This document shows positions 5,464-12,784 of a stretch of 34,749 nt of DNA, in pieces. Position numbers and translations under genes: made by a program. A model generated the notes under the pieces. That model searched no databases and was not told where the DNA came from. It saw only the letters and a program-made list of their open reading frames with translations. Each line of letters opens with the position of its first letter. The stretch's first letter is position 1. The stretch comes from a virus, in the IMG/VR virus record IMGVR_UViG_3300021085_000107, positions 1-34,749 of that record; one strand, written 5' to 3'.

Positions 5464-6579
5464 ATGGATGCTCAAACAAAAGTAAGCAGAGCTATAATTA
5501 AACTTGTAGCTAACTACACTTTCTACGGTACATGTGCACTTAGATTAAACGTCAGAGAAACTACTGACTATAAGACTATGTGTACTGATGGTAGATCTAT
5601 ACTATGGAACAAAGAATTTGTAGATGAATGTAGTGAAGAAGAAGTAATGGGCACTATAGCACATGAGGTATGGCATGTTATATTCGGACATCATTTCCGC
5701 ATGGGTAAACGTGAACATAAGAAGTGGAATATAGCTACAGACTTCTCTATAAATAATAGTTTAATAGAAGAAGGATTTAGCCTACCACCGGGTGCTTTAA
5801 TAGATGATAAGTATATTAACATGAATGGAGAAAAGGTATATGATCTAATAGATGATGATGAATATAATCAAGCTCCTTCCTGGGGTGGTGTACTACCTAT
5901 AACCGATGAGCAAGGTAATCCTCTTACAGGTGAAGAATTAGAGCAAGCTAAAGATGAAGTAGATCAGATGATAGCTTCAGCGGCTCAAGAGGCTAAGAAA
6001 GCTGGACAAGAAATTAGTGGTAAGTTATCTGATTTAGTTCAGAGTATAAGAGAACCTCAAGTTAACTGGAAGTCTTACTTACCTACTTATCTTATGAATA
6101 GCAATCCCGATAGTCCTTCGTGGAAGAGACCTAATCGTAAGCTGTTATCTGAGTTTGAATTATATACTCCTGCTATGATATCTAATACACTAGGACCTGT
6201 AGCTGTCGTTATAGATACCTCTGCATCTGTATCTAAAGCTGAGAGAGAAGTGTTCTTATCAGAGTTACAATCAATAAACGAAACCTTAAAACCTAAATCA
6301 ACTCATGTAATATGTGTGGACACTACTGTAGCTACATGTTATGACTTCGATCCTTACGATGATATAACAGAGTTAGCTCTTGTAGGTGGTGGTGGTACAG
6401 ATATGTCACCAGGATTTAAGTATGTAGAAGAATGTCTTCCTGAAGTAGAGAATATACTTTGCTTCTCGGACTGTGAGTTCTGGGATTGGCCTCCAGAACC
6501 TGAAAAGCCTGTGTTATGGCTATCAACTGGTCAGAATAAAGAAAACCCTTATGGCACACTTGTGTCTGTAAAATTCTAA
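5464..6579 (+). CDS. Putative zinc metallopeptidase with C-terminal VWA-like domain (COG3864/DUF2201 type)
   Basis: This 371-residue protein has two parts. The N-terminal domain carries the zinc-protease motif HEVWH (residues 67-71), followed by FGHH, as in the DUF2201 N-terminal metallopeptidase-like domain. The C-terminal domain is VWA-like, with the MIDAS-type motif D-T-S-A-S (from residue 251) and a GGGGTDMSPG loop. An acidic, Gln- and Glu-rich linker separates them. Such proteins pair with MoxR ATPases, and one lies upstream at 3380. I infer a metal-dependent remodeling or proteolytic complex acting in the host cytoplasm. ATG 5464 has only a weak ribosome binding site, so coupling with the preceding small gene is likely. 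Confidence 0.85.
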   Translation: MDAQTKVSRAIIKLVANYTFYGTCALRLNVRETTDYKTMCTDGRSILWNKEFVDECSEEEVMGTIAHEVWHVIFGHHFRMGKREHKKWNIATDFSINNSLIEEGFSLPPGALIDDKYINMNGEKVYDLIDDDEYNQAPSWGGVLPITDEQGNPLTGEELEQAKDEVDQMIASAAQEAKKAGQEISGKLSDLVQSIREPQVNWKSYLPTYLMNSNPDSPSWKRPNRKLLSEFELYTPAMISNTLGPVAVVIDTSASVSKAEREVFLSELQSINETLKPKSTHVICVDTTVATCYDFDPYDDITELALVGGGGTDMSPGFKYVEECLPEVENILCFSDCEFWDWPPEPEKPVLWLSTGQNKENPYGTLVSVKF

Positions 6580-6597
6580 GCACGAAAGGATATAACA

Positions 6598-7590
6598 ATG
6601 TTTAGAGATTATAAAGAACTTAATGGTAAGTATTATACAGAAGAAGGTCATGCAAATGATCCTAAGTCTTTACCATACCAAGCTAATAGATACTACTCTT
6701 TAGTAAGACATATTGAACATCAAGCAACAAGCGTTAACTATAATTTAAAAGAGTTATATGAGCTTGTAAAAAGTAACTTGTTTGAAAAGTTTAATTCATC
6801 TACAAAGAATGGTAGTGTTAACGGAGAATTATTAGTTCTTATTAACTTTTCAGATAAGAGTAGAGAGTATTATAGCTACTCTAACTATAGTACTTCTTAT
6901 GAAGCCAATAGAATGTATTCTAAAGATATGAAAGATAAAGATGAATACGAACCGTTGTGGGATATAAGAGATAGGATTGGTAATTACCTAGCTAGTACTA
7001 TGTCTGAAATAGTAAAGAAAGAAATATATCTTGACTATAAGCTAAATGAAACTGAAGATGATATAATTAGAAACGAATATAAAGACAAGGTAATAGGTCT
7101 TAATAGAAAACTAAGTCATATAGGTTCTAATCATTTATTTAATTTAAATTATAGCTTTGTTACTAAAGATGATGATGATGAGGCAACATTCACTAAAGAT
7201 GTTAGAAGCATTACTCCAATGAGATATAATCCTACTATCAAAGTAAATAAACATTGGTTCGATACTGTAGGTGATCTTGGTTTTCAATTATTAGAGTATC
7301 AAGGTAGTAGAGCCTTTCCTATATCAGCAGAAGAATATTCTCGTGACAATAATAGAACATTATACTTTGTACAAGCACTACAAATAACAGGTACAAGAGA
7401 AGAAATGAGAGAAGCTAATTGGTATCATAACGGAGATGCTGTAGATAAATTAATTAAAATCAAGGACTTAGTATTGTCTGTATCAAATCAAGATGATAAG
7501 GTATGGGCACTAGGTGCTGATGAGTCTTGGGCTGAGCGTACTATGAGAGCAAGACAAAAGAGAAAGATGATGGAAGGACTTAATATCTAA
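6598..7590 (+). CDS. Hypothetical protein of the MoxR/VWA block, 330 aa
   Basis: ATG follows GAAAGGATATAACA. I recognise no family. The protein is soluble, rich in Tyr, Asn, Asp and Lys, with a run of YYSYSNYSTSY around residue 100 and an acidic DDDDE around residue 198. The C-terminal ~35 residues are basic (ERTMRARQKRKMM). It is the last gene before the next promoter-like element, hence probably co-transcribed with the ATPase and the metallopeptidase. It is the best candidate for a third component or a substrate adaptor. Confidence 0.75.
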   Translation: MFRDYKELNGKYYTEEGHANDPKSLPYQANRYYSLVRHIEHQATSVNYNLKELYELVKSNLFEKFNSSTKNGSVNGELLVLINFSDKSREYYSYSNYSTSYEANRMYSKDMKDKDEYEPLWDIRDRIGNYLASTMSEIVKKEIYLDYKLNETEDDIIRNEYKDKVIGLNRKLSHIGSNHLFNLNYSFVTKDDDDEATFTKDVRSITPMRYNPTIKVNKHWFDTVGDLGFQLLEYQGSRAFPISAEEYSRDNNRTLYFVQALQITGTREEMREANWYHNGDAVDKLIKIKDLVLSVSNQDDKVWALGADESWAERTMRARQKRKMMEGLNI

Positions 7591-7596
7591 ATGTAT

Positions 7597-7616
7597 AGTC
7601 CATTATTAAAAGGGAA
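7597..7616 (+). promoter_or_regulatory. Candidate phage RNA polymerase promoter 2
   Basis: AGTCCATTATTAAAAGGGAA is identical over 20 bases to the element at 15301. It lies in the 52-base gap ahead of the DUF3310 gene, with a separate ribosome binding site (GGAAGG) further down, so the conserved GGGA is not simply a ribosome binding site. It heads the nucleotide-metabolism and replication block. Confidence 0.6.
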
Positions 7617-7642
7617 CGCTATTTTCGTAGGAAGGAAATTAA

Positions 7643-8080
7643 ATGAACCGTGCTGACATAGTACACAGATTAACTCATGCTAGAACTGAGACAGAAAGAA
7701 TGGATGTCATGGATGAGCTAATAACTTACGACAGAGAGAAAGGAAGGGAACTAATGAGACTAGACCCAGAAGAAGAAAGAGAAACAACAGACTTTCATGG
7801 TGAGTTTAAAGATATGAATGAAAGAATTAAAGATAGTATTATTAACCCTGCTCATTATAAAGTAATACCAGCAGGTAACTATCCTGAAGGTCTAGAGTAT
7901 ATGGATCTTATGAACTATATTCTTGATCACCATAAAGGTATTGAAGCACACTTAGTAGGTCAGATACTCAAGTATAGTATACGTCTTGGTAAGAAAGATG
8001 CTAAACAACAGGACGCATTAAAGATACAATGGTATGCTAATTACCTTGTTGAAGTAATCAAAAAGCAAGATGAGAGATAA
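7643..8080 (+). CDS. DUF3310 protein, T7 gp1.7-like
   Basis: This 145-residue protein carries a C-terminal DUF3310 domain. N-P-A-H-Y-K (residues ~68-73) opens it, followed by a hydrophobic helix, then ILKYSIRLGKKD, then the closing Lys/Trp/Tyr helix. In T7 the DUF3310 protein gp1.7 is a nucleotide kinase acting on dTMP and dGMP, so a role in supplying nucleotides is plausible. The N-terminal ~60 residues are charged and less conserved-looking. A GGAAGGAAATTAA site precedes ATG. It overlaps the next gene by 11 bases. Confidence 0.8.
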   Translation: MNRADIVHRLTHARTETERMDVMDELITYDREKGRELMRLDPEEERETTDFHGEFKDMNERIKDSIINPAHYKVIPAGNYPEGLEYMDLMNYILDHHKGIEAHLVGQILKYSIRLGKKDAKQQDALKIQWYANYLVEVIKKQDER

Positions 8081-8294
8081 TGTAAGATTTCCCATAGCTA
8101 ATTACAAGTATCTGTCAGTAAACGGATACGAAGATTTCCCTGTATTCTGGGATGTCTTTGAAGATAAAACTAGCTTTGTAATGACAGAGCTATTCGAAAT
8201 TAGTGTTAACAATGAAGTTAACTCTGATAATGTAGAAGAAATAGTGCTACAAATAATTGTAGAGCTACACTCTGATACAATAACAATCCATTAG
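8070..8294 (+). CDS. Small acidic hypothetical protein, 74 aa
   Basis: The start lies inside the end of the DUF3310 gene (11-base overlap). The protein is acidic with alternating hydrophobic residues (FPVFWDVFEDKTSFVMTELFEI), suggesting a small beta-rich fold. I recognise no family. It precedes the second SSB-like gene by 15 bases. Confidence 0.6.
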   Translation: MRDNVRFPIANYKYLSVNGYEDFPVFWDVFEDKTSFVMTELFEISVNNEVNSDNVEEIVLQIIVELHSDTITIH

Positions 8295-8309
8295 AAAAGG
8301 AATAATATA

Positions 8310-8738
8310 ATGGCTAATCAAGTAATGGTAGTAAGAGACGTAACATTTAACTGGGCTAAACTAGTTGACAAACATTCTCCATTTGGTACACTCCAATGGG
8401 ACGTGCAAGTTGTTACGGACAATGAAGCAACCAAAGCTCAACTAGAGAGTAGCGGTATTAAGATGAAGTCAGGTGAGAACAAAACCTGGTATGCTAACAT
8501 TAAACGTAAAGCAATTAAAGCTAACGGAGAAGAGCAAGATCCACCTAAAGTTATTGACTTAGATAAAGAGGAAATGGCTCCAAGTAAAATAAAGAATATG
8601 GGTAATGGCACTAAAGGTCATATCAAATTATTCTCTTATGACTGGAATGTTGGTGGTAAATCAGGTGTCTCAGCTATGCTAGTTGCCTTACAAGTGACAG
8701 ACTATGTTGCTTATGAAGGGGCAGGTGAAGACTTCTAA
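8310..8738 (+). CDS. Single-stranded DNA-binding protein-like, copy 2 (gp2.5/DUF2815-like)
   Basis: This 142-residue protein has the hallmarks of phage gp2.5/DUF2815-type SSBs: an opening strand FNWAKL, QWDVQVVT, a basic middle (NIKRKAIKANGEE), GNGTKGHIKL and the late strand ALQVTDYVA. The C-terminus is acidic and ends in Phe (AGEDF), the kind of tail that docks on polymerase and helicase in T7. It is a diverged paralogue of the gene at 1284. Its place in the replication block suggests it is the main replication SSB. AAAAGGAATAATATA before ATG is a strong site. Its stop overlaps the next start (TAATG). Confidence 0.75.
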   Translation: MANQVMVVRDVTFNWAKLVDKHSPFGTLQWDVQVVTDNEATKAQLESSGIKMKSGENKTWYANIKRKAIKANGEEQDPPKVIDLDKEEMAPSKIKNMGNGTKGHIKLFSYDWNVGGKSGVSAMLVALQVTDYVAYEGAGEDF

Positions 8739-8881
8739 TGGAGAAGAAATTAATTAGAGTTGATACTAGGAATGGGTCCGCATGGATCCTTCCTACGTAT
8801 AACGTTAGTTACTATACAACACAGTTAGCTCAGGTTCTCTGGGCTAACCGATTTACTTTGAGAAAGAAAGGTAATAAGTAA
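8738..8881 (+). CDS. Small basic hypothetical protein, 47 aa
   Basis: It begins and ends with TAATG overlaps, which fits a coupled gene. The protein is basic at both ends (MEKK and LRKKGNK) with a central aromatic stretch (AWILPTYNVSYYTTQ). I recognise no family. The exact overlaps with both neighbours are the main evidence that it is real. Confidence 0.55.
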   Translation: MEKKLIRVDTRNGSAWILPTYNVSYYTTQLAQVLWANRFTLRKKGNK

Positions 8882-9318
8882 TGAAACAAGATTTTGTTTA
8901 TACCGCAGGTGCAATGGAGCATGTTAGCAATTCAGATATGACTGGATGGCGTGACTACTCAGATAAGTTCTTAGATGACTTCGACATTAAGTGCTTACAT
9001 CCTACAAGGCGTGCACCTATTCATGATCAAGAAGCAGATGATGATATATCTACATACAATAAGCTTAAGCGTATTACAGCTCAAGATATGGCTGATATCA
9101 AACGATCACATGTAATACTAGCTGATCTAAGAGACTCAATGCCAGGAAAGAAATGGGGTACAGTAATGGAAGTAGCTCAAGCTTATCAATGGGATAAAAT
9201 CATTATAGCTTTAGTAGATCCTGATCAATTTAAACATCCATTCATTTACACTTATGCTACAGAGGTACACTATGATTTGCAAGATGCACTTGATGCTGTT
9301 GTAGAGTACTATGATTAA
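8881..9318 (+). CDS. Nucleoside 2-deoxyribosyltransferase-like protein
   Basis: This 145-residue protein has the Rossmann-like layout of the nucleoside 2-deoxyribosyltransferase superfamily: YTAGAME at the N-terminus, a substrate-loop WRDYSDKF, ILADLRD (residues ~79-85) after strand three, and GTVMEVAQAY with E97 in the position of the catalytic glutamate. Family members cleave or swap the base of deoxynucleosides, and phage versions may rework the nucleotide pool. The base preference cannot be told from sequence. It overlaps the nuclease gene by eight bases. Confidence 0.8.
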   Translation: MKQDFVYTAGAMEHVSNSDMTGWRDYSDKFLDDFDIKCLHPTRRAPIHDQEADDDISTYNKLKRITAQDMADIKRSHVILADLRDSMPGKKWGTVMEVAQAYQWDKIIIALVDPDQFKHPFIYTYATEVHYDLQDALDAVVEYYD

Positions 9319-9799
9319 ATATACAGATCTTAAAGGCTTAATTAAAGTTGGTAGTAACCATGAAGATCAGGGCCACTGGATTAGTAATAATCCTATTATA
9401 CCTGTGGGTCTTCATGGTTTTGTATATGCTATACATAATTCTGTTGATGATAGATATTATGTGGGCAAGAAAAACTTTTTACACGGCGGTAAAAAGAATT
9501 ATAAAAGAAAGGGAGTCAAGGTTCCGAATTATAGGTACGGTACTGAGACTAATTGGAAGACATATACAGGGTCTTCAGCCGAACTAAACCTAGATATAGC
9601 TAAACATGGTAATGAGAACTTTAATTTCTTAGTGCTAAGACTATATCAAACCAGAGGCGGCTTGTCTTATGGTGAAGCTAACTTTCAACATAAGCTTGAC
9701 GTATTAACAATGAGATGTAATGAAGGTAAATTAAAATTCTACAATGGTAACATTGCAGGAATTAAATACATCCCCAAAGAGACAGGAAAAGAAACATGA
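9311..9799 (+). CDS. GIY-YIG endonuclease, SegE-like
   Basis: This 162-residue protein resembles the SegE-like GIY-YIG domain. It has GFVYAIHN with YYVGKKNF as the GIY-YIG strands (residues ~35-56), a basic loop (KRKGVKVP), WKTYTGSS, then KHGNENFNFLVLRL and a late Glu in YGEANFQHKLDVL that would bind the metal. Phage members of this family act as homing or genome-processing nucleases. It occupies the place where T7-like phages carry endonuclease I, so it may resolve branches instead; this is inference. It overlaps the next gene by ATGA. Confidence 0.75.
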   Translation: MIKYTDLKGLIKVGSNHEDQGHWISNNPIIPVGLHGFVYAIHNSVDDRYYVGKKNFLHGGKKNYKRKGVKVPNYRYGTETNWKTYTGSSAELNLDIAKHGNENFNFLVLRLYQTRGGLSYGEANFQHKLDVLTMRCNEGKLKFYNGNIAGIKYIPKETGKET

Positions 9800-9954
9800 C
9801 TTACTGGAAACTAGATAACTATGATGTTAAGATGATAAGAAAGATAACAAGGGAAACTACTATCCCTCAGAAAATAATAGCACATAGGTTTAATATAACT
9901 CAAGCAATGGTATCTTACATAAAGAATAACCGTCGCAGAGTTAATGTTTCATAA
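9796..9954 (+). CDS. Small helix-turn-helix protein, 52 aa
   Basis: The start overlaps the nuclease stop (ATGA). The protein is mostly one basic DNA-binding unit. A helix (VKMIRKITRE) leads to PQKIIAHRFNITQAMVSYIKN, which has the shape of a helix-turn-helix with a Phe-N-Ile-T-x-A-x-V-S recognition part, and it ends in NRRRVNV. It could be a regulator or a DNA-binding partner of the adjacent nuclease, since free-standing nucleases often use such domains. It overlaps the next gene by 11 bases. Confidence 0.7.
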   Translation: MTYWKLDNYDVKMIRKITRETTIPQKIIAHRFNITQAMVSYIKNNRRRVNVS

Positions 9955-10306
9955 GAAAAAGTTGTTAATAGCATACAGTATAGTATTCACTATGCACATA
10001 GGCTTTTATAATTCTTACAATGAAGTACATCCTCATGTAAGATTTCAAAAGAACCAAGTTATATCAGGTGCTTTCCTTAATAGTGAGGGTAACATAAGTC
10101 CATATATAGGTCTTAGATATGATACTAAAAAAACTTTTATTGAAGGTGGATTAGTACATGGTTACTCTTACAAGGAAACACTTCCTTATGCTAGACTAGG
10201 TTATAAGCTAGGGGATAATATAAATTTATTATTAACTCCTGGAGTTGAAAAAAGAAATAACAACCTCAAGCCTGGGGTTGTTATAGGATTAGAACTATTA
10301 TTTTAA
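9944..10306 (+). CDS. Putative small outer-membrane beta-barrel protein, 120 aa
   Basis: The N-terminus has a basic start (MFHKKK) and a hydrophobic stretch to about residue 20 that reads as a signal peptide without an obvious cleavage site. The rest is made of alternating-residue strands: ISPYIGLRYDT, TFIEGGLVHGY, LPYARLGYKL, NINLLLTPGVE and PGVVIGLELLF. A C-terminal Phe preceded by alternating hydrophobics is the classic outer-membrane barrel signal. By analogy with Lom/Ail-type phage barrels it could alter the host surface or block superinfection. This is inference. Confidence 0.6.
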   Translation: MFHKKKLLIAYSIVFTMHIGFYNSYNEVHPHVRFQKNQVISGAFLNSEGNISPYIGLRYDTKKTFIEGGLVHGYSYKETLPYARLGYKLGDNINLLLTPGVEKRNNNLKPGVVIGLELLF

Positions 10307-10316
10307 AGGAAACACT

Positions 10317-12155
10317 ATGACAATATATGCGTGGGACATCGAAGCGAATGGCTTCCAAGATGTAGCGGACACAATATGGGTTTCAGTAATGCGTAACTTA
10401 GATACAAAAGAGTTACATATCTTCAGTGACCATGATGATAAGTACCCTAACCTATCTGAATCATTTAAGTTATTAGATGATGCTACAGGTATTATAGCAC
10501 ACAACGGTATGAGATATGACCGTGTAGTGTTAGATAAAGTAGCTGGATACGCTATAGATCGTAACAAGATAATTGATACGGTAATATACTCAAGGCTAAA
10601 TGACTTCCATCGTAAGAAAACATTTAGAAAACATAGTCTTAAGGCTCTTGCTATACAAGCAGGAGAAGAACAGAAGATGGATTATGATGGTGGCTTTGAT
10701 AACTACTCTGATCATATGGTAGAATACTGTGTAGCAGATGTTGATGCTAACATAGCTGTGTATCATATGCTTATGAAAGAGTATGAACAAGTTAAGAAGA
10801 CTAACCCTAACTATGATGATGCAATTAATATCGAGCATCAGATGGCTTACTGGTCTAGTGAGCAGATAAGAAATGGTTGGGAAATAAACGAAGAACTACT
10901 GGACAGTACTATAACTAAAATAAAAGGCGAAGTGAATGATATCGAAAGAAGAGTCGAACCAAAGCTTGGAACACTTACGATTACAATCGACAAAGAACCG
11001 AAGACAGCTAAATACAAGAAGAACGGAGAATACACCGCTGTTTCTGCAAGGCTACTCAGCGACTATCTTGGGCGCTATGTTGATGTGTCTGATGCTTTAT
11101 CTGATAATCCCCCAATAAAACCTGGAGAAGAGTTTCAGAGACAAGAAACAGTTGAGGCAAGGCTAGGTAACCAAGAACATCTTAAAGAATTTCTTTACAC
11201 GATAGGCTGGGAACCGACTCAATGGAACTGGAAGAAAATAAACGGACAGTTTCATAAGGTAAGCCCTAAGTTAACTACAGATAGCTTAATAAAGCTAGGT
11301 GATATAGGTAAAGATATAGATAAATACTTTACACTAAGAGCAAGACATAGCATACTAACTGGATGGAAGGAACACATACATGATGGAAGATTATATGGTG
11401 ATGTTATTGATATTGGTGCCGCTACTGGTCGTCAAACACACAAGATAATAGCTAACATACCCTCACCTAAAGCTACTTATGGTAGCGAGATACGCTCAAT
11501 GTTTATCTCTGCTAAAGATAAGGTGCTTATATCAGCTGACGGTGCAGGTTATCAAGCCAGAGTAGTAGCTCACTTTGGTAAAGATCAAGAGATGTCTGAT
11601 GAGATATTGAAAGGAGATATACACCAGAAGAACGCTGATGCTATACAGTGTACTCGTAATGAAGCTAAACCTTTCTTCTTTGCTTTCTTATTTGGTGCAG
11701 GAGGAGTGAAACTAGGTACTATCCTAGGTAGATCTTCTATTGCAGGTAATAAAGCTAAAGATGCTTTCTTAAATCGCTGGCCTGCATTGGCTAACTTAAC
11801 AGAGAAAGTAAAGAACGTAGCTCAACAACGAGGTTACTTACGTGGACTTGATGGTCGTCGTATTTACACTGAAGAAGCATACAAAGCATTCAACTACCTT
11901 ATACAAGGTACTGAAGCTATACTAATGAAACGTACTATTGTACGAATCAACGAAGCCTTTGAGAAAGAAGGTATAGAAGCGAAGCAATTACTGTTCTACC
12001 ATGATGAATGTACGTGGGAAGTATCTCCTGAAGATGCTATCAAAGCAGAACCAATCATACGTAAGTGGTTTATTGAAGCACCTAAAGAATTAGGTGTAGA
12101 GATAATGGAAGCAGGTGATTGTAAAATAGGTAACGATTATTTAGAGGTGCACTAA
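10317..12155 (+). CDS. Family A DNA polymerase with 3'-5' exonuclease
   Basis: This 612-residue replicative polymerase is of the Pol I/T7 gp5 type. The exonuclease has WDIEANG (D7 and E9), AHNGMRYD and YCVADVD. Motif A is SADGAGYQAR, with catalytic D408 and Q413 at the position of the T7 E480/Klenow E710 steric-gate Glu. Motif B is RNEAKPFFF, with F455 at the E. coli F762/T7 Y526 position. Motif C is HDE, with D563. It is about 90 residues shorter than T7 gp5, and exonuclease to motif A is about 67 residues shorter, so the thioredoxin-binding insertion is probably absent. It ends in TAATG with the DUF6899-like gene. Confidence 0.95.
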   Translation: MTIYAWDIEANGFQDVADTIWVSVMRNLDTKELHIFSDHDDKYPNLSESFKLLDDATGIIAHNGMRYDRVVLDKVAGYAIDRNKIIDTVIYSRLNDFHRKKTFRKHSLKALAIQAGEEQKMDYDGGFDNYSDHMVEYCVADVDANIAVYHMLMKEYEQVKKTNPNYDDAINIEHQMAYWSSEQIRNGWEINEELLDSTITKIKGEVNDIERRVEPKLGTLTITIDKEPKTAKYKKNGEYTAVSARLLSDYLGRYVDVSDALSDNPPIKPGEEFQRQETVEARLGNQEHLKEFLYTIGWEPTQWNWKKINGQFHKVSPKLTTDSLIKLGDIGKDIDKYFTLRARHSILTGWKEHIHDGRLYGDVIDIGAATGRQTHKIIANIPSPKATYGSEIRSMFISAKDKVLISADGAGYQARVVAHFGKDQEMSDEILKGDIHQKNADAIQCTRNEAKPFFFAFLFGAGGVKLGTILGRSSIAGNKAKDAFLNRWPALANLTEKVKNVAQQRGYLRGLDGRRIYTEEAYKAFNYLIQGTEAILMKRTIVRINEAFEKEGIEAKQLLFYHDECTWEVSPEDAIKAEPIIRKWFIEAPKELGVEIMEAGDCKIGNDYLEVH

Positions 12156-12397
12156 TGCCATATATTGAAAGAAAAAGAAGAGAAGAATTGTTTGATGACT
12201 CACCTAAAACTGCAGGTGAAATGCAATACTTAATAGCAGATATGATACAAGACTATCTTACAGACAACGGACCTTATAACTATCAGACACTTAATGATAT
12301 TATGGGCGCTTTAGCTGGAGCTCAAATGGAGTTCTATCGTAAGGTAGTAGCACCTTATGAAAATAAAAAGGAGTTACTTAATGGATCAGTATATTAG
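12155..12397 (+). CDS. DUF6899-like small protein, 80 aa
   Basis: The start overlaps the polymerase stop (TAATG). The protein matches my recollection of the DUF6899 pattern: an opening PYI with Arg/Lys run, GEMQYLIADMI, YNYQTLNDIMGALAGAQMEFYR, then VAPYENKK and a final G-S-V-Y. The family is common in phages near replication genes, and no function is established to my knowledge. It overlaps the glutaredoxin gene by 17 bases. Confidence 0.65.
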   Translation: MPYIERKRREELFDDSPKTAGEMQYLIADMIQDYLTDNGPYNYQTLNDIMGALAGAQMEFYRKVVAPYENKKELLNGSVY

Positions 12398-12632
12398 TCC
12401 TCGTATAGTTACTATGTATACAAAGCCTAACTGTATATTCTGTGAGAAAGCAAAAAACTTATTGCATTCCCTAGAGAATTGTGTTATAAATGAAGTTCGA
12501 CTAGATAAAGAACCTCAATTTATAGATGATGTCAAAGAAAGGCTAGGCAATACCGTACCACAAATAGTAATTAATGGTCTCCACATTGGGGGCTATGATC
12601 ATTTAGTTGAATACGTAGATACATGGAGTTAA
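12381..12632 (+). CDS. Glutaredoxin
   Basis: The start at ATG 12381 is chosen because AAAAAGGAG lies just ahead; an upstream in-frame start would run far into the previous gene. The 83-residue protein is a complete glutaredoxin: strand VTMYTKPNC, active site C-I-F-C, the cis-Pro loop TVPQIVI and the GGYD glutathione-binding turn. Phage glutaredoxins usually feed ribonucleotide reductase, but none is in this window. Placement beside the DNA polymerase invites the idea of a polymerase partner as with T7 and host thioredoxin, though the binding insertion seems missing. Confidence 0.85.
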   Translation: MDQYISPRIVTMYTKPNCIFCEKAKNLLHSLENCVINEVRLDKEPQFIDDVKERLGNTVPQIVINGLHIGGYDHLVEYVDTWS

Positions 12633-12784
12633 TAGAAGTATTCTTCCTGTTGATAGGCATAATACTATTTCAGTCTTATCAGCTATGGAAGTTAGATAAG
12701 AAGGCCGACGAATTACTTGATATAGTAATCGGCCTTCATATGGGTGAACTTGAAATAACAAAGGTAGAACATGATGAGTACTAA
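12623..12784 (+). CDS. Small single-span membrane protein, 53 aa
   Basis: It starts ten bases before the end of the glutaredoxin gene. An N-terminal segment (LIEVFFLLIGIILF, residues ~3-16) is a clear membrane anchor, followed by a charged cytoplasmic-looking tail (WKLDKKADELLD). It overlaps the exonuclease start by 14 bases. A 9-base inverted repeat lies inside it. Together these small membrane proteins could anchor or regulate replication components, but nothing proves this. Confidence 0.6.
   Translation: MELIEVFFLLIGIILFQSYQLWKLDKKADELLDIVIGLHMGELEITKVEHDEY
12700..12737 (+). repeat. Inverted repeat within a small gene
   Basis: GAAGGCCGA (12700-12708) pairs perfectly with TCGGCCTTC (12729-12737). 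Inside, TTAC and GTAA add four more pairs around TTGATATA. The structure ends 34 bases before the exonuclease start and so could modulate its translation or message stability. GC-rich arms stand out in this AT-rich region. Confidence 0.55.

Noticed and set aside
9348-9587. Alternative-frame open frame within the GIY-YIG gene
   Set aside because: It is a shadow of a clearly coding frame with recognisable nuclease motifs.
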